A stretch of DNA of 64,000 nt, from contig NZ_CP073766.1 in NCBI RefSeq assembly GCF_018255755.1, positions 6,322,501-6,386,500 of the forward strand, written 5' to 3'. Origin of the DNA: Chitinophaga sp. HK235. Its GTDB lineage: Bacteria > Bacteroidota > Bacteroidia > Chitinophagales > Chitinophagaceae. The notes beneath the pieces are model-generated. The model had not been told where the DNA came from. It was given only the letters and a program-made list of their open reading frames with translations, and did not search any database. The translations under genes and the position numbers were made by a program. Shown one piece after another: positions 17,273 through 26,030 of the stretch. Each line of letters opens with the position of its first letter. Position 1 is the first letter of the stretch.

Positions 17273-17941
17273 ATGAAATTATTCCTCATTCCATCTCCTA
17301 TCGGCAACCTGGCCGATATTACTTACCGGGCTGTCAAAGTACTGGAGGAGGCGGAATTAGTGCTGGCAGAAGATACCCGTACCTCCAGCGTGCTCCTCAA
17401 ACATTACCAGATTAATAAACCGGTAACTCCCTACCATCAGCATAACGAACATAAGATTGTTCAACACCTGCTGCAACAGCTGCAGTCCGGCAAAACCATG
17501 GCCATGCTCACAGATGCAGGGACCCCCGGTATCTCCGATCCCGGTTTCCTGCTGGTCCGTGAATGTATCCGTGCCGGTGTGCCGGTAGAATGCCTGCCAG
17601 GCGCTACGGCCTTTGTGCCTGCCCTTGTCAACAGTGGCATTCCTATGAACCGCTTCACCTTCGAAGGTTTCCTGCCGCTGAAGAAAGGCCGCCATACACT
17701 GTTTACACAGCTTAGCACCGAAGAACGCACCATCGTTTTTTATGAATCTCCCATGCGGCTGGTAAAAACACTGGCCGACCTGATCCAGTATTTCGGACCA
17801 GACCGCCCCTGCTGCGTAAGCCGCGAGCTGACTAAAATGTTCGAGGAAAACAAACGTGGCACCCTGCAGGAAGTACACGACTATTTCCAGGAGAAAGGAG
17901 TGAAAGGTGAGATCGTAGTAGTAGTGCAGGGCGCCGGTTAA
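17273..17941 (+). CDS. rsmI: 16S rRNA (cytidine1402-2'-O)-methyltransferase
   Basis: 222 residues, short compared with the roughly 285 of E. coli RsmI but normal in Bacteroidota. It 2'-O-methylates C1402 in the decoding centre. Motifs of the tetrapyrrole-methylase fold: the N-terminal IPSPIGNLADITYRAVKVL, LAEDTRTS, the glycine loop MLTDAGTPGISDPGFLLVREC, ALVNSGIPMNRFTFEGFLPLKKGR and FYESPMRLVKTLADL. The stop codon at 17941 abuts the convergent nitroreductase gene with no bases between. Confidence 0.94.
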   Translation: MKLFLIPSPIGNLADITYRAVKVLEEAELVLAEDTRTSSVLLKHYQINKPVTPYHQHNEHKIVQHLLQQLQSGKTMAMLTDAGTPGISDPGFLLVRECIRAGVPVECLPGATAFVPALVNSGIPMNRFTFEGFLPLKKGRHTLFTQLSTEERTIVFYESPMRLVKTLADLIQYFGPDRPCCVSRELTKMFEENKRGTLQEVHDYFQEKGVKGEIVVVVQGAG

Positions 17942-18634
17942 TCATTTCCCCTCATAAAATACAGCAACATCTTCCAGGGGTTTCCGGTGAATATCCGGTA
18001 CCCAGCATGTTTCAGCGGGATAGCCTACCGGCACCAGCAGAAAAGGCTTTTCGTTTTCGGGCCTCTGCAGGATGTCGGCCAGGAAATTCATTGGACTGGG
18101 CGTATGCGTAAGTGCAACCAGGCCCGCATGATGAATAGCCGCCAGCATAAAACCGGCAGCAATACCGATGCTTTCCTGTACATAGTAGTTGTTACGCTTT
18201 TTACCACCCTCATCTGTTTCATAAATCCGTTTAAACATCACGATCAGCCAGGGAGCTACTTCCAGAAAGGGTTTCTGCCAGTCGGTCTGCAATGGTTTCA
18301 GATCATTCAGCCATTCCTGCGGCATGCGGCCGTTATAACTCCGGTATTCTTCTTTTTCGGCCTCTTCACGGATTATCTTTTTGATAGCCGGATCGGAGAT
18401 GGCACAGAAGGTCCAGGGCTGTTTGTGTGCGCCTGAAGGAGCTGTGCTGGCGGTACGGATGATATCTGCTATCACCTCTCTGGGGACTGGTGTGTCGGCA
18501 AAATCCCGTACTGTCCTGCGTTTGTCCATCCATTGCTGAAAAGAAGCGGCCTGGGCTTTCATCTGAGGCGGGTCAAAACTGTCGTGGGTGTAACTGACAA
18601 AGGGATAACCATCAATGAGTTTTTGGGCTGACAT
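17942..18634 (-). CDS. Nitroreductase-family flavoprotein, iodotyrosine-deiodinase-like subgroup
   Basis: 230 residues from the ATG at 18634. FMN-binding fold with KRRTVRDFADTPVPREVIADII (the Arg-rich FMN phosphate site), TASTAPSGAHKQPWTFCAIS, and the lid-like segment around EEYRSYNGRMPQEWLNDL, then KPFLEVAPWLIVMFK. This ordering resembles bacterial relatives of iodotyrosine deiodinase, which reduce halogenated or nitro-phenols, but the natural substrate here is unknown. A much longer reading from 18898 runs into the divergent peptidase gene and is rejected. The gene is divergent from the M1 peptidase and directly convergent with rsmI. Confidence 0.88.
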   Translation of the reverse strand: MSAQKLIDGYPFVSYTHDSFDPPQMKAQAASFQQWMDKRRTVRDFADTPVPREVIADIIRTASTAPSGAHKQPWTFCAISDPAIKKIIREEAEKEEYRSYNGRMPQEWLNDLKPLQTDWQKPFLEVAPWLIVMFKRIYETDEGGKKRNNYYVQESIGIAAGFMLAAIHHAGLVALTHTPSPMNFLADILQRPENEKPFLLVPVGYPAETCWVPDIHRKPLEDVAVFYEGK

Positions 18635-18650
18635 ATGGTGTATAATTTTG
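18622..18650 (+). promoter_or_regulatory. Putative promoter of the M1 peptidase gene
   Basis: TTTG at 18622-18625 and TAATTTTG at 18643-18650 with a 17-base spacer, slightly shorter than usual. It overlaps the start of the divergent nitroreductase gene. Confidence 0.4.
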
Positions 18651-18713
18651 CTGAATTTACAAAATACCAAGGATGAATTGTTTATTTTAGCCACGGAATC
18701 AAAATAAAACTGA

Positions 18714-20597
18714 ATGAAAGTGGTACTAGGAAGCTGTCTGGCCTTCACGATGCTGGCAGGCAGTTGGTTACAACTAAATGCACAGTCAGATCGCTGGCAG
18801 CAAAGGGTGAAATACACCATGGACGTAGCAATGGATGCTCCCGCCAATAAATTTACCGGTAAGCAGCATCTGGAGTATTTCAACAACTCTCCCGACACAC
18901 TGAAAAAAGTATTCTATCACCTGTACTGGAACGCATTTCAACCGGGTAGCATGATGGACGTGCGCAGCCGCGAGCTGGGCAAAATCGTGATTGGAAAAGA
19001 TAAAAACGGTAATAACCGTCTGGACTGGGACAACAGGGTACGTGACCGTATTTCCAAACTGAAACCCGATGAAATCGGCTACCAGAAAATCATCTCCCTC
19101 AAAAGAGATGGTAAACCACAGTCATTCAAAGTAGTGGAAACCATCCTGGAAGTGCCGCTGGACAAGCCTATCCTGCCAAATTCAAAAGCTGTGTTTGACA
19201 TGGAATTTGAAGCCCAGGTACCGGTACAGATCCGCAGAAGTGGCCGCCACAACGCAGAAGGAGTAGACTTCTCCATGGCACAGTGGTATCCTAAAATGTG
19301 TGAGTACGACTACGAAGGATGGCATGCCACCCCTTATATCGCCCGTGAATTCTACGGTGTATGGGGCGACTACGATGTGAAAATCACCATCGACAAAAAA
19401 TATATACTGGGTGGTACCGGTTACCTCCAGAACCCTAACCTGATCGGTTATGGCTATGAAACACCCGGTGCAAAGGTTACCCGTCCTGCTGGCAACACAC
19501 TTACCTGGCATTTTATTGCTCCCAATGTGCATGACTTCATGTGGGCAGCAGATCCGAATTACAAACACATTACCCAGAAAGTGGATGGCTTTACTGCCCA
19601 CTTCCTCTACCTGGAAAATGAAAATACCCGCGAAACATGGCCCCGGCTAGCTAAGATGATACCAGCCGCTTACGATTATATCAAAGCACATTACGGCGCT
19701 TATCCTTATCAGCAGTATTCCTTCATCCAGGGTGGTGATGGTGGCATGGAATATCCAATGTCCACACTGATACTGGGCAATGGTAAGATGGATGGCCTCT
19801 ATGGCGTGGCGATCCACGAATGGATGCATAGCTGGTACCAGGGGATGCTGGCAACCAACGAAAGCCTCTACCCATGGATGGACGAAGGTTTCACCACTTT
19901 CGGTCAGGACAATACTATCCACAATACAGTGGATTCCCTGAAAGGACAAAATCCGCATGAAGACTCCTATGCGGGGTACTTCGCACTTGCAAGAAGTCCG
20001 TTTGAAGAACCAGCTACCACCCATTCCGACCATTACAACACCAACTATGGTTACAGCCTCACTGCTTATTCCAAAGGAGCCGTGTTCCTGGAGCAGTTAG
20101 GTTACGTGATCGGTGCTGCCAACCGCGATGCCGGCCTGCTGCGTTATTACAATGAATGGCGTTTCAAACATCCGAATGCGAACGACTTTATCCGCGTAAT
20201 GGAAAAAGAAAGCGGCATTGAACTGGACTGGTACAAACAGTACTTTATCAATTCTACCAAACATATCGATTACGGCATCGACAGCATATACAGCAATGGC
20301 AACAAAACAACGGTACGCCTGCGCCGCATTGGCCAGTTCCCTATGCCGATTGACTTTATGGTCACCGACAAAAAAGGCAACCAGGTAATGCACTATATTC
20401 CGCTATCTATCATGTATGGAGAGAAACCAAACGAACAACCGGCTGTAAAACGTATAGTCGAGCCCGTATGGTACTGGACCAACCCTACTTACGAAGTGGA
20501 AATAGACCTGCCACTGTCTGAGATCAAAGAACTGGAGATAGATCCCAGTCAGCGTTTGGCGGATGTGGACAGACGCAATAACAAAGCGGTATCCTGA
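18714..20597 (+). CDS. M1-family metallopeptidase, secreted
   Basis: 627 residues with a signal peptide (MKVVLGSCLAFTMLAGSWLQLNAQ). The zinc site is complete: HEWMH at about residue 366, then exactly 18 residues to the second Glu (PWMDEGFTTF), the HExxH-x18-E pattern of M1 aminopeptidases. The N-terminal beta-domain (YTMDVAMDAPANKFTGKQHLEYFNNSPDTLKKV) is also typical. The exopeptidase-type GxMEN motif appears as GGMEYP. The expected role is peptide degradation in the periplasm. Monocistronic, with hairpins overlapping and following the stop. Confidence 0.93.
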   Translation: MKVVLGSCLAFTMLAGSWLQLNAQSDRWQQRVKYTMDVAMDAPANKFTGKQHLEYFNNSPDTLKKVFYHLYWNAFQPGSMMDVRSRELGKIVIGKDKNGNNRLDWDNRVRDRISKLKPDEIGYQKIISLKRDGKPQSFKVVETILEVPLDKPILPNSKAVFDMEFEAQVPVQIRRSGRHNAEGVDFSMAQWYPKMCEYDYEGWHATPYIAREFYGVWGDYDVKITIDKKYILGGTGYLQNPNLIGYGYETPGAKVTRPAGNTLTWHFIAPNVHDFMWAADPNYKHITQKVDGFTAHFLYLENENTRETWPRLAKMIPAAYDYIKAHYGAYPYQQYSFIQGGDGGMEYPMSTLILGNGKMDGLYGVAIHEWMHSWYQGMLATNESLYPWMDEGFTTFGQDNTIHNTVDSLKGQNPHEDSYAGYFALARSPFEEPATTHSDHYNTNYGYSLTAYSKGAVFLEQLGYVIGAANRDAGLLRYYNEWRFKHPNANDFIRVMEKESGIELDWYKQYFINSTKHIDYGIDSIYSNGNKTTVRLRRIGQFPMPIDFMVTDKKGNQVMHYIPLSIMYGEKPNEQPAVKRIVEPVWYWTNPTYEVEIDLPLSEIKELEIDPSQRLADVDRRNNKAVS

Positions 20598-20625
20598 TAG
20601 CATCAGGATGATCTGAAAAATAAAT

Positions 20626-20664
20626 AAAAGACCCGGACCGGTATATCGGCCCGGGTCTCTTATT
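20626..20664. terminator. Bidirectional terminator between M1 peptidase and patatin genes
   Basis: An 11-bp GC-rich stem (20630-20640 with 20647-20657, one mismatch) flanked by A and T runs. A second small hairpin of 7 bp lies at 20591-20609, across the peptidase stop. Confidence 0.75.
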
Positions 20665-21669
20665 TTATCCCTGTTCCATTGCCTGGGCTGCCTTCCACTC
20701 TCCGGCCTGTATCATCAGTTTAACAGCACGGTTAATGAATTCCATGCCGCCCATACCGGCATCAAGCGGAGTATCCGGGCGCAGCACCCTGATATTGATG
20801 ACTTTCTTGCCTTCAAACGGGCGTGCTTCGGGGATATTGAAACAGGCTGCTATGGTATCGGGAGACACACCTGCTGCTGCCAGTTTAAGTTTGATCGCTT
20901 CCAGGTACTGGAGTGATTGGTTGTACACCAGCGGCAAGGCTACATCATTCACTGCCAGGTTGATGGTGCTCCAGTCCATAGTACGCTCCAGCACATCCAC
21001 CAGGTTTTTGAACTGAATAGGATATTGTTCTGGTGCGGCAGGCGTATGTAATACCACGTAGATGTCGGTAGCACCCCGGTCGATAGCGAGTTTTACCGGT
21101 GCATAGAGTGGGCCGCCGCCATCGATGAACTGTTGTATGGGTTGATCGGGCATGGTGATTTCTACCGGCGGCATAAACGCTGGTTGTGTGAAAGAGGCTA
21201 CTACAGCGTCACGCAGCTCATTCAGATCACTGGCTTTTCTGATATCGTAGGTGCTTTCGCTGGAAGTCTGATTGGAGAAATAAACGGAGCGGCCTGTTTG
21301 CAGGCTTCGGGTGGCAATAAACAATTCCCTTTCCGCTGTCATCAGGCGCTGAAAGCGCTCTTCGGAGATGACAGCATTCACTTTATGCAGCAGGGGAACG
21401 ATGTTGTAAAGCGAAAGATTGTTGTTGGCCAGCCGTTGTATGGCGTGTGAGGTGGAGAGGAAATCTTGTGTAACATTGGCGGTAAAGATTTTTTCAGTGA
21501 GTTCATTTTCTTCGATGGCGGTGAGGAAGGCGATAAGGGAGCCGCTGCTGGTGCCGCAGAGGATGTCGAAACGAATATCCGGATGATGCTGACGGAAGTA
21601 CTGGATCGCTCCGATGGCAAAGGCACAACGTGCGCCGCCGCCGCCTAAAACTAGGGCTGTTTTTGTCAT
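20665..21669 (-). CDS. Patatin-like phospholipase family protein
   Basis: 334 residues, no signal peptide. Patatin-fold serine hydrolase: the oxyanion loop is LGGGGARCAFAIGAI (the usual Gly after Arg is Cys here), the nucleophile elbow is CGTSSGSLIAF (GxSxG), and the catalytic Asp is in FIDGGGPLYAP (DGG). Such proteins hydrolyse phospholipid or other acyl esters. A C-terminal region of about 100 residues is specific to this type. It has a separate transcript from dinB because a terminator lies between the two. Confidence 0.9.
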   Translation of the reverse strand: MTKTALVLGGGGARCAFAIGAIQYFRQHHPDIRFDILCGTSSGSLIAFLTAIEENELTEKIFTANVTQDFLSTSHAIQRLANNNLSLYNIVPLLHKVNAVISEERFQRLMTAERELFIATRSLQTGRSVYFSNQTSSESTYDIRKASDLNELRDAVVASFTQPAFMPPVEITMPDQPIQQFIDGGGPLYAPVKLAIDRGATDIYVVLHTPAAPEQYPIQFKNLVDVLERTMDWSTINLAVNDVALPLVYNQSLQYLEAIKLKLAAAGVSPDTIAACFNIPEARPFEGKKVINIRVLRPDTPLDAGMGGMEFINRAVKLMIQAGEWKAAQAMEQG

Positions 21670-21773
21670 GTTGGGTTCTTTCTATGTATACGTTCATTAC
21701 AGCTAAAGCGGCATGTAGGCTATTGAACGGTGATGGGTGGTTGATACAAATTACAAAATCCGGGTAAAAAAAA

Positions 21774-21798
21774 GATCAGGACCCTAAGAGTCCTGATC
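21774..21798 (-). terminator. Terminator after the DinB-family gene
   Basis: A 9-bp stem (21774-21782 with 21790-21798) followed on the minus strand by a run of T residues. Confidence 0.75.
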
Positions 21799-21830
21799 CG
21801 GGAGTAGAAAATATGTTCGTGGTGCGGTTG

Positions 21831-22397
21831 TTAAAATATCAGTTGTTGTAATTGATTTTCCCATGTATGGCTGCGCAGCTCATGGTCTTGCAGCTTTTCG
21901 AGGTGGTGTTGATTATGGTAGGCGGTGAAGTACAACATTTCCCTGATCGTAATTTTTCCGAGCAGGGGATGAGGTAGCCGATACTTATCAAGATCATTTT
22001 CTGACCAGTTGTCAAGATGTTCCAGCAGTTTTTCCTTCTGTTTGAGGAATTCCTGGATCAGTACAGGCCGTTGGGCGCTGTAGATAACACCGGGCAGATA
22101 GGCACTGGTGGATTTGGCGCCATTGGCCAGCACCTGGTCATATTGTTCTACGAGCATATCGTAGGAGCGCGAAGGGAGCTGGCTTACACCAAAGCAACGC
22201 AGCAATATCCTGGGATAGCCCATGGCGGTGGTTACCGGCCTTACAGATTTGATAAGATGATGAAGTTGCTGACCGGCTGACCATTTACCGTATGGTGTAG
22301 CGGTAAAACGATGGTCAGGCAACGCCTGCACAAAATCAACAAAGTGATCGAAGCTTTTATTTAACAGAGAACGAATCTCGTGCTGGTTCAGGTACAT
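21831..22397 (-). CDS. DinB-family protein
   Basis: 188 residues from the ATG at 22397. The four-helix DinB/YfiT-like bundle is indicated by the metal-ligand pattern: YGKWSAGQQLHHLIKS in the first half and TAYHNQHHLEKLQ near the C-terminus, with His residues in the expected helices. Members include thiol-dependent transferases and proteins of unknown function; this one cannot be assigned a substrate. An upstream ATG (22430) adds eleven residues with no family match. Confidence 0.85.
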   Translation of the reverse strand: MYLNQHEIRSLLNKSFDHFVDFVQALPDHRFTATPYGKWSAGQQLHHLIKSVRPVTTAMGYPRILLRCFGVSQLPSRSYDMLVEQYDQVLANGAKSTSAYLPGVIYSAQRPVLIQEFLKQKEKLLEHLDNWSENDLDKYRLPHPLLGKITIREMLYFTAYHNQHHLEKLQDHELRSHTWENQLQQLIF

Positions 22398-22592
22398 AGG
22401 AAATGATTTAGAGGGTTCATAAATACACAAAACCGGACGCAGCAGTAAGTTATACCCGGGCCATTTGCATTCTTCCTGAAGTTACGTTGGTTTTGTGACC
22501 TATCCAATAAATTGATAAATATAAAAAAGAACAATATTTACTTTCCAGGCATCTGTCTTGCTAATATGATCATTTCTCTCTAAAAAGTTTAA

Positions 22593-22802
22593 TTATTCCA
22601 GGGGTTCACATGAAAAACCCTGTCTTTGCACAAATTCAATGATAATATTTTCAGTCACCTGAAGGTCAGCTATCCTTAATACCTTATCGCAGTCGTCGAG
22701 GTCTACATGGCAGCTGCTTACCTCAAAACGGGAGGTGATGGCCCGGATCATCTGTTGTTTGGCGTGCTGACTGTTAATATTGGTTTTGAAGATGCCTATC
22801 AT
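22593..22802 (-). CDS. Small conserved-looking protein of unknown function, third gene of the ECF-sigma operon
   Basis: 69 residues: beta-alpha-beta pattern (MIGIFKTNINSQHAKQQMI, SSCHVDLDDCDKVLRIAD, ENIIIEFVQRQGF). The layout resembles a heavy-metal-associated fold, but there is no CxxC metal motif. It lies 18 bases downstream of the membrane protein gene on the same strand. I recognise the type as recurrent in Bacteroidota but have no function for it. Confidence 0.7.
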   Translation of the reverse strand: MIGIFKTNINSQHAKQQMIRAITSRFEVSSCHVDLDDCDKVLRIADLQVTENIIIEFVQRQGFSCEPLE

Positions 22803-22820
22803 AACCGGATGGTTTAGTGG

Positions 22821-23216
22821 TTAAATGTCTTTGTTTTGCGGTTTCTCACCTGGCACATCTTTCCAGGGGGCAGTTTCTTCATCGGGCCATTCAAACCTGC
22901 CGGAGCCACAGCGGTTGCGGAAAAATGCCTTCATTTTTTCCTTTTGTTCGGGTGTCATATCTGCCATTTTTTCTTTCAGCTTGTCTTTCCATTCCCGGCG
23001 CTGGCGCCATCCGCCGCCCCATCCGCGGTTATGGCCATGCCATCCAAAGAGGAGTTTGCCCAGTACCAGCAGTCCCAGTGCCTGCCAGTAGCTGATCACC
23101 GGCCCGTGGAAAAGTTCTGGTATCAGATTATTCCACAATACTTGTGTCAACAGGATGACAGCGGCAAAGAAGGCAATGCCCAAAAAGATTAAACCGATTT
23201 TTTTTGCGGGTCGCAT
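22821..23216 (-). CDS. Small membrane protein of unknown function, cotranscribed with an ECF sigma factor
   Basis: 131 residues. Two hydrophobic helices (about 6-28 and 42-60) are followed by a Gly/Trp/Arg-rich turn (HGHNRGWGGGWRQRREW) and a charged helical tail with MADMTPEQKEKMKAFF, a stretch resembling the Spy/CpxP-type TPEQ motif. It starts 14 bases after the sigma-factor gene, so translational coupling is likely. It could be a membrane anti-sigma factor or a target of the regulon; neither can be shown here. Confidence 0.75.
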   Translation of the reverse strand: MRPAKKIGLIFLGIAFFAAVILLTQVLWNNLIPELFHGPVISYWQALGLLVLGKLLFGWHGHNRGWGGGWRQRREWKDKLKEKMADMTPEQKEKMKAFFRNRCGSGRFEWPDEETAPWKDVPGEKPQNKDI

Positions 23217-23230
23217 ATTGTAAGAATTTT

Positions 23231-23788
23231 TTAGTTATCGAATAATTCACGGTACAGTTCTGCCAGCCGTTCGCGGAGGTACAAGACAGCATAACGTTTT
23301 CTCGACAGCAGTGTATTCACACTGATACCGGTTTCTTCGCTCATTTCCTTGAACGATTTACCTTCGAGTTCATGCTGGAGGAACACCTGCTTTTGTTCGG
23401 CCGGCAGCTCATCGATGGCCTGCATGATCGTTTCAGACATGATTTTCCGGACCATGGGCGTATCAGCCTGCAAGGTTTCATCGGAGAGTAATTCCGGCAG
23501 GAAAAGGACTTCTTCTCCTTCTATTTCGCGAACATAGTTAGTGAACGGAGTTTCCTTTTTCTTACGGAACCAGTCTGTAATACGGTTGCGGGTCACGGCA
23601 AACAGCCAGCCGGTAATGGAGTCTATCTGACTGCCCAGCCGGAGATATTCCGTGAACTGGTACAGCACATCCTGCAGTATATCCTCCGCATCCGACGCGT
23701 TGTTGACACGCTGCCGGATGAAGTTCAGCAAACGCTTACGTTCCTGCTTTACGGTAGCTTGTATGCGTTCGTTTTGCTCTTGGGCCAT
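23231..23788 (-). CDS. RNA polymerase ECF-type sigma factor
   Basis: 185 residues from the ATG at 23788 (an ATG at 23818 adds ten). Region 2 is seen as RLLNFIRQRVNNASDAEDILQDVLYQF and SITGWLFAVTRNRITDWFRKK; region 4 as AIDELPAEQKQVFLQHELEGKSFKEMSEETGISVNTLLSRKRYAVLYLRERL, with a clear helix-turn-helix. It heads a three-gene operon with a two-helix membrane protein and a small protein, an arrangement that suggests envelope stress sensing. Confidence 0.92.
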   Translation of the reverse strand: MAQEQNERIQATVKQERKRLLNFIRQRVNNASDAEDILQDVLYQFTEYLRLGSQIDSITGWLFAVTRNRITDWFRKKKETPFTNYVREIEGEEVLFLPELLSDETLQADTPMVRKIMSETIMQAIDELPAEQKQVFLQHELEGKSFKEMSEETGISVNTLLSRKRYAVLYLRERLAELYRELFDN

Positions 23789-23912
23789 GATGCTGTTTGT
23801 GAGGAGCAACTGTTTCATCGTAATAAGGAAGACGAAACAGGAATGCCGATATTTTATTTTTTTGAAAAAAATATCAAGGGGGTAACAAGATCAGCTCCGG
23901 AGGCGGCATTCA

Positions 23913-24542
23913 TCAGCTTTTGGCGAGCACGATATATTTGTCTTTGAAACTTTCTTCAGGGAAGATTCCATAGATGTTGAGCAGCCTGGGTTTGATGCCG
24001 CTATCAGCAATTTCCTGCGTCAGGTCTCCACCTTTGAGGCATATCAGTCCTTTTTCAAACTGTTTGCCTGGCACAGCAGACTTCTTTAATACCGGTTTGC
24101 TCCAACGCCAGAGGTCACCCAGCGGTGCTACTGCCCTTGATACTACAATATCGAATTTACGGTTTTTTATATCCTCCACCCGGCTATGGGCGGTGGTCAC
24201 GTTTTTCAGCCCCAGCGCTTCGCTGACACCTTGTACTACCTTTATTTTTTTGCCGATGGAATCCACCAGGTGAAACTGTACTTCAGGGAAAAAGATCGCC
24301 AGCGGAATGCCCGGAAAACCACCACCGGTACCGAGGTCCAGTATCTGGGTGCCCGGCTGGAAATCTGCGACGGCAGCTATACTCAGTGAATGCAACACGT
24401 GTCTCTCATACAGGGAGTCAATATCTTTCCGGGATATGACGTTGATCTTCTCGTTCCATTCCTCATACAATCCTTTCAGGGCTTCAAACTGCTTTAACTG
24501 AACAGGCGAAAAATCGCTGAAATACTTTAAAATAATTTCCAT
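23913..24542 (-). CDS. rsmG: 16S rRNA (guanine527-N7)-methyltransferase
   Basis: 209 residues. RsmG makes m7G527 in 16S rRNA using SAM. Visible: EWNEKINVISRKDIDSLYERHVLHSL, motif I ILDLGTGGGFPGIPLAIFFP, VDSIGKKIKVV and DIVVSRAVAPL. The frame is complete. On the minus strand the box TATTTTTG (24554-24547) ends only 4 bases before the ATG, so the transcript could be leaderless. Confidence 0.95.
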   Translation of the reverse strand: MEIILKYFSDFSPVQLKQFEALKGLYEEWNEKINVISRKDIDSLYERHVLHSLSIAAVADFQPGTQILDLGTGGGFPGIPLAIFFPEVQFHLVDSIGKKIKVVQGVSEALGLKNVTTAHSRVEDIKNRKFDIVVSRAVAPLGDLWRWSKPVLKKSAVPGKQFEKGLICLKGGDLTQEIADSGIKPRLLNIYGIFPEESFKDKYIVLAKS

Positions 24543-24554
24543 GCCGCAAAAATA

Positions 24555-24715
24555 CTGTGATTATTGTGATTTTTATGATACTCCTGATTAGAGGGATATA
24601 AAAAGTGAAGCGCCTGCAAGAGGCGCTTCACATAAGTATCTGTAAAAAAATAAAAGACAACAATCAATAATCTTCGCTCATTAGGCACATCATAAGAATC
24701 ATATGCATCACAGTT
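24555..24715. repeat. Large imperfect fold-back repeat, copy B
   Basis: Both arms are well preserved: left 24555-24599 and right 24669-24715, mutually inverted over about 45 bases (AACTGTGAT... tip, GAT..CTCCTGATNAG core). The central hairpin is 24605-24615 with 24621-24631 (11 bp). It fills the gap between rsmG and the glycosyltransferase gene. Confidence 0.85.
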
Positions 24716-24719
24716 ACGG

Positions 24720-25856
24720 TTACCAGCGGTTTTTTGACTTAAACATCAATGCCGGTGTGAATATGATGTAATAAAGTACCATGAAGATATCCATCAGCCA
24801 GCTGAACTTAAACAGATCACTTTCATCGAGTTTGCGCATGGCTGCAAAGGTAATGATGGACTGGGTCAGCACTTTTATCCCGAAGATGCCCAGGGCATAC
24901 CATAAGATCGGCGGTGGAAAAAACAGGGCGAGGATAAAGGCAGGGTAGAAGAGGAAATGGGTCAGGGAAAACAGGCCCAGCACAAATTTATGTCCGAAGC
25001 GATAGTGTTTGCCGGTAGACATATGCCGGGTTTTTTGTCTGAACCAGCTTTTCCAGTTCTGTTTAGGCTCAGAATAGGTGAAAGCCTGTTTGTCTATCAC
25101 TACGCCTACGTTTTTACGGTTGGCGGCTGCATTCACAAACAGATCATCATCGCCGCTGGCCAGGTGCTGGTGGCTGGTAAAGCCCTTGTGCCGGAAAAAC
25201 AGCTCTCTTTTGTATGCCAGGTTACGGCCTACACCCATATAGGGCATGCCGCTCATGGCAAAAGACAAGTGTTGCATGGCACCGAAAAATGTTTCGTAAC
25301 GGATCACCTTGTTCAGGAATCCGGGTTTTTTGTGGTATGCTCCGTAACCCAGTACGATCTCTTTATCATCCGCAAATCCCTGGCTCATCAGTGATAACCA
25401 GTAGGTGCTGCCCGGTTTGCAGTCGGCGTCGGTGAGCAGCACGTTTTCGTACTGGGCTCCTTTGAGGCCTATTGACAGCGGATATTTTTTTCCGGGGATG
25501 AATTTGGCAGCCTGCTTGATTTCGATGTGCCGGTAGTGTGGATAACCCGGCTCTATGGAACGGAGATAGTATTTGGTGTCGTCTTCGGAGTTATCATTTA
25601 CCACAATCACCTCATATTCCGGCTTGTGGTGCATATGATAACGTTGCTGCAGGACCCCCGGCAGATTTCTCTGAAGATTCAGCTCTTCGTCTTTTGCGCA
25701 GATGATCACGGAAAAAGGCCCTTCGGGCGCCAGGTCCAGGTCAAACTTACGACGGTAGAAAGCTACCCGGGAGAAGACAAACAAATAATAGATCGTTTGT
25801 ATCCCTGCAACGGCAGCAAAAAAGTATAAGGCAATTTCACCCAGATTGTCAAGCAT
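24720..25856 (-). CDS. Membrane-bound family 2 glycosyltransferase
   Basis: 378 residues. An N-terminal transmembrane helix is followed by a GT-A domain: FSVIICAKDEELNLQRNLP, VIVVNDNSEDDT, the metal-binding LLTDADCKPGSTYW, GDDDLFVNAA and the acceptor motif RQKTRHMSTG (Q-x-x-R-H, a variant of QxxRW). Two or three hydrophobic helices follow at the C-terminus. This fits a processive-type or sugar-lipid transferase at the inner membrane. The acceptor is unknown, and there are no polysaccharide genes nearby. The promoter-like box TATTTTTG (25872-25865) ends 8 bases before the ATG. Confidence 0.92.
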   Translation of the reverse strand: MLDNLGEIALYFFAAVAGIQTIYYLFVFSRVAFYRRKFDLDLAPEGPFSVIICAKDEELNLQRNLPGVLQQRYHMHHKPEYEVIVVNDNSEDDTKYYLRSIEPGYPHYRHIEIKQAAKFIPGKKYPLSIGLKGAQYENVLLTDADCKPGSTYWLSLMSQGFADDKEIVLGYGAYHKKPGFLNKVIRYETFFGAMQHLSFAMSGMPYMGVGRNLAYKRELFFRHKGFTSHQHLASGDDDLFVNAAANRKNVGVVIDKQAFTYSEPKQNWKSWFRQKTRHMSTGKHYRFGHKFVLGLFSLTHFLFYPAFILALFFPPPILWYALGIFGIKVLTQSIITFAAMRKLDESDLFKFSWLMDIFMVLYYIIFTPALMFKSKNRW

Positions 25857-26030
25857 AATGCTGGCAAAAATATAATATTTTTATTATCTGTAAAATAATA
25901 AATCGTTTCGAATCCGGATTATTTATTTGATAATTTGAAAGTTGTAAAGCAGGCTCTCTTCTGTTCTCCCTAAATATCAAACCGCCAAATCGCCAAATAT
26001 TCCGATCTTTGCACGCTTGAAATTAAGACC

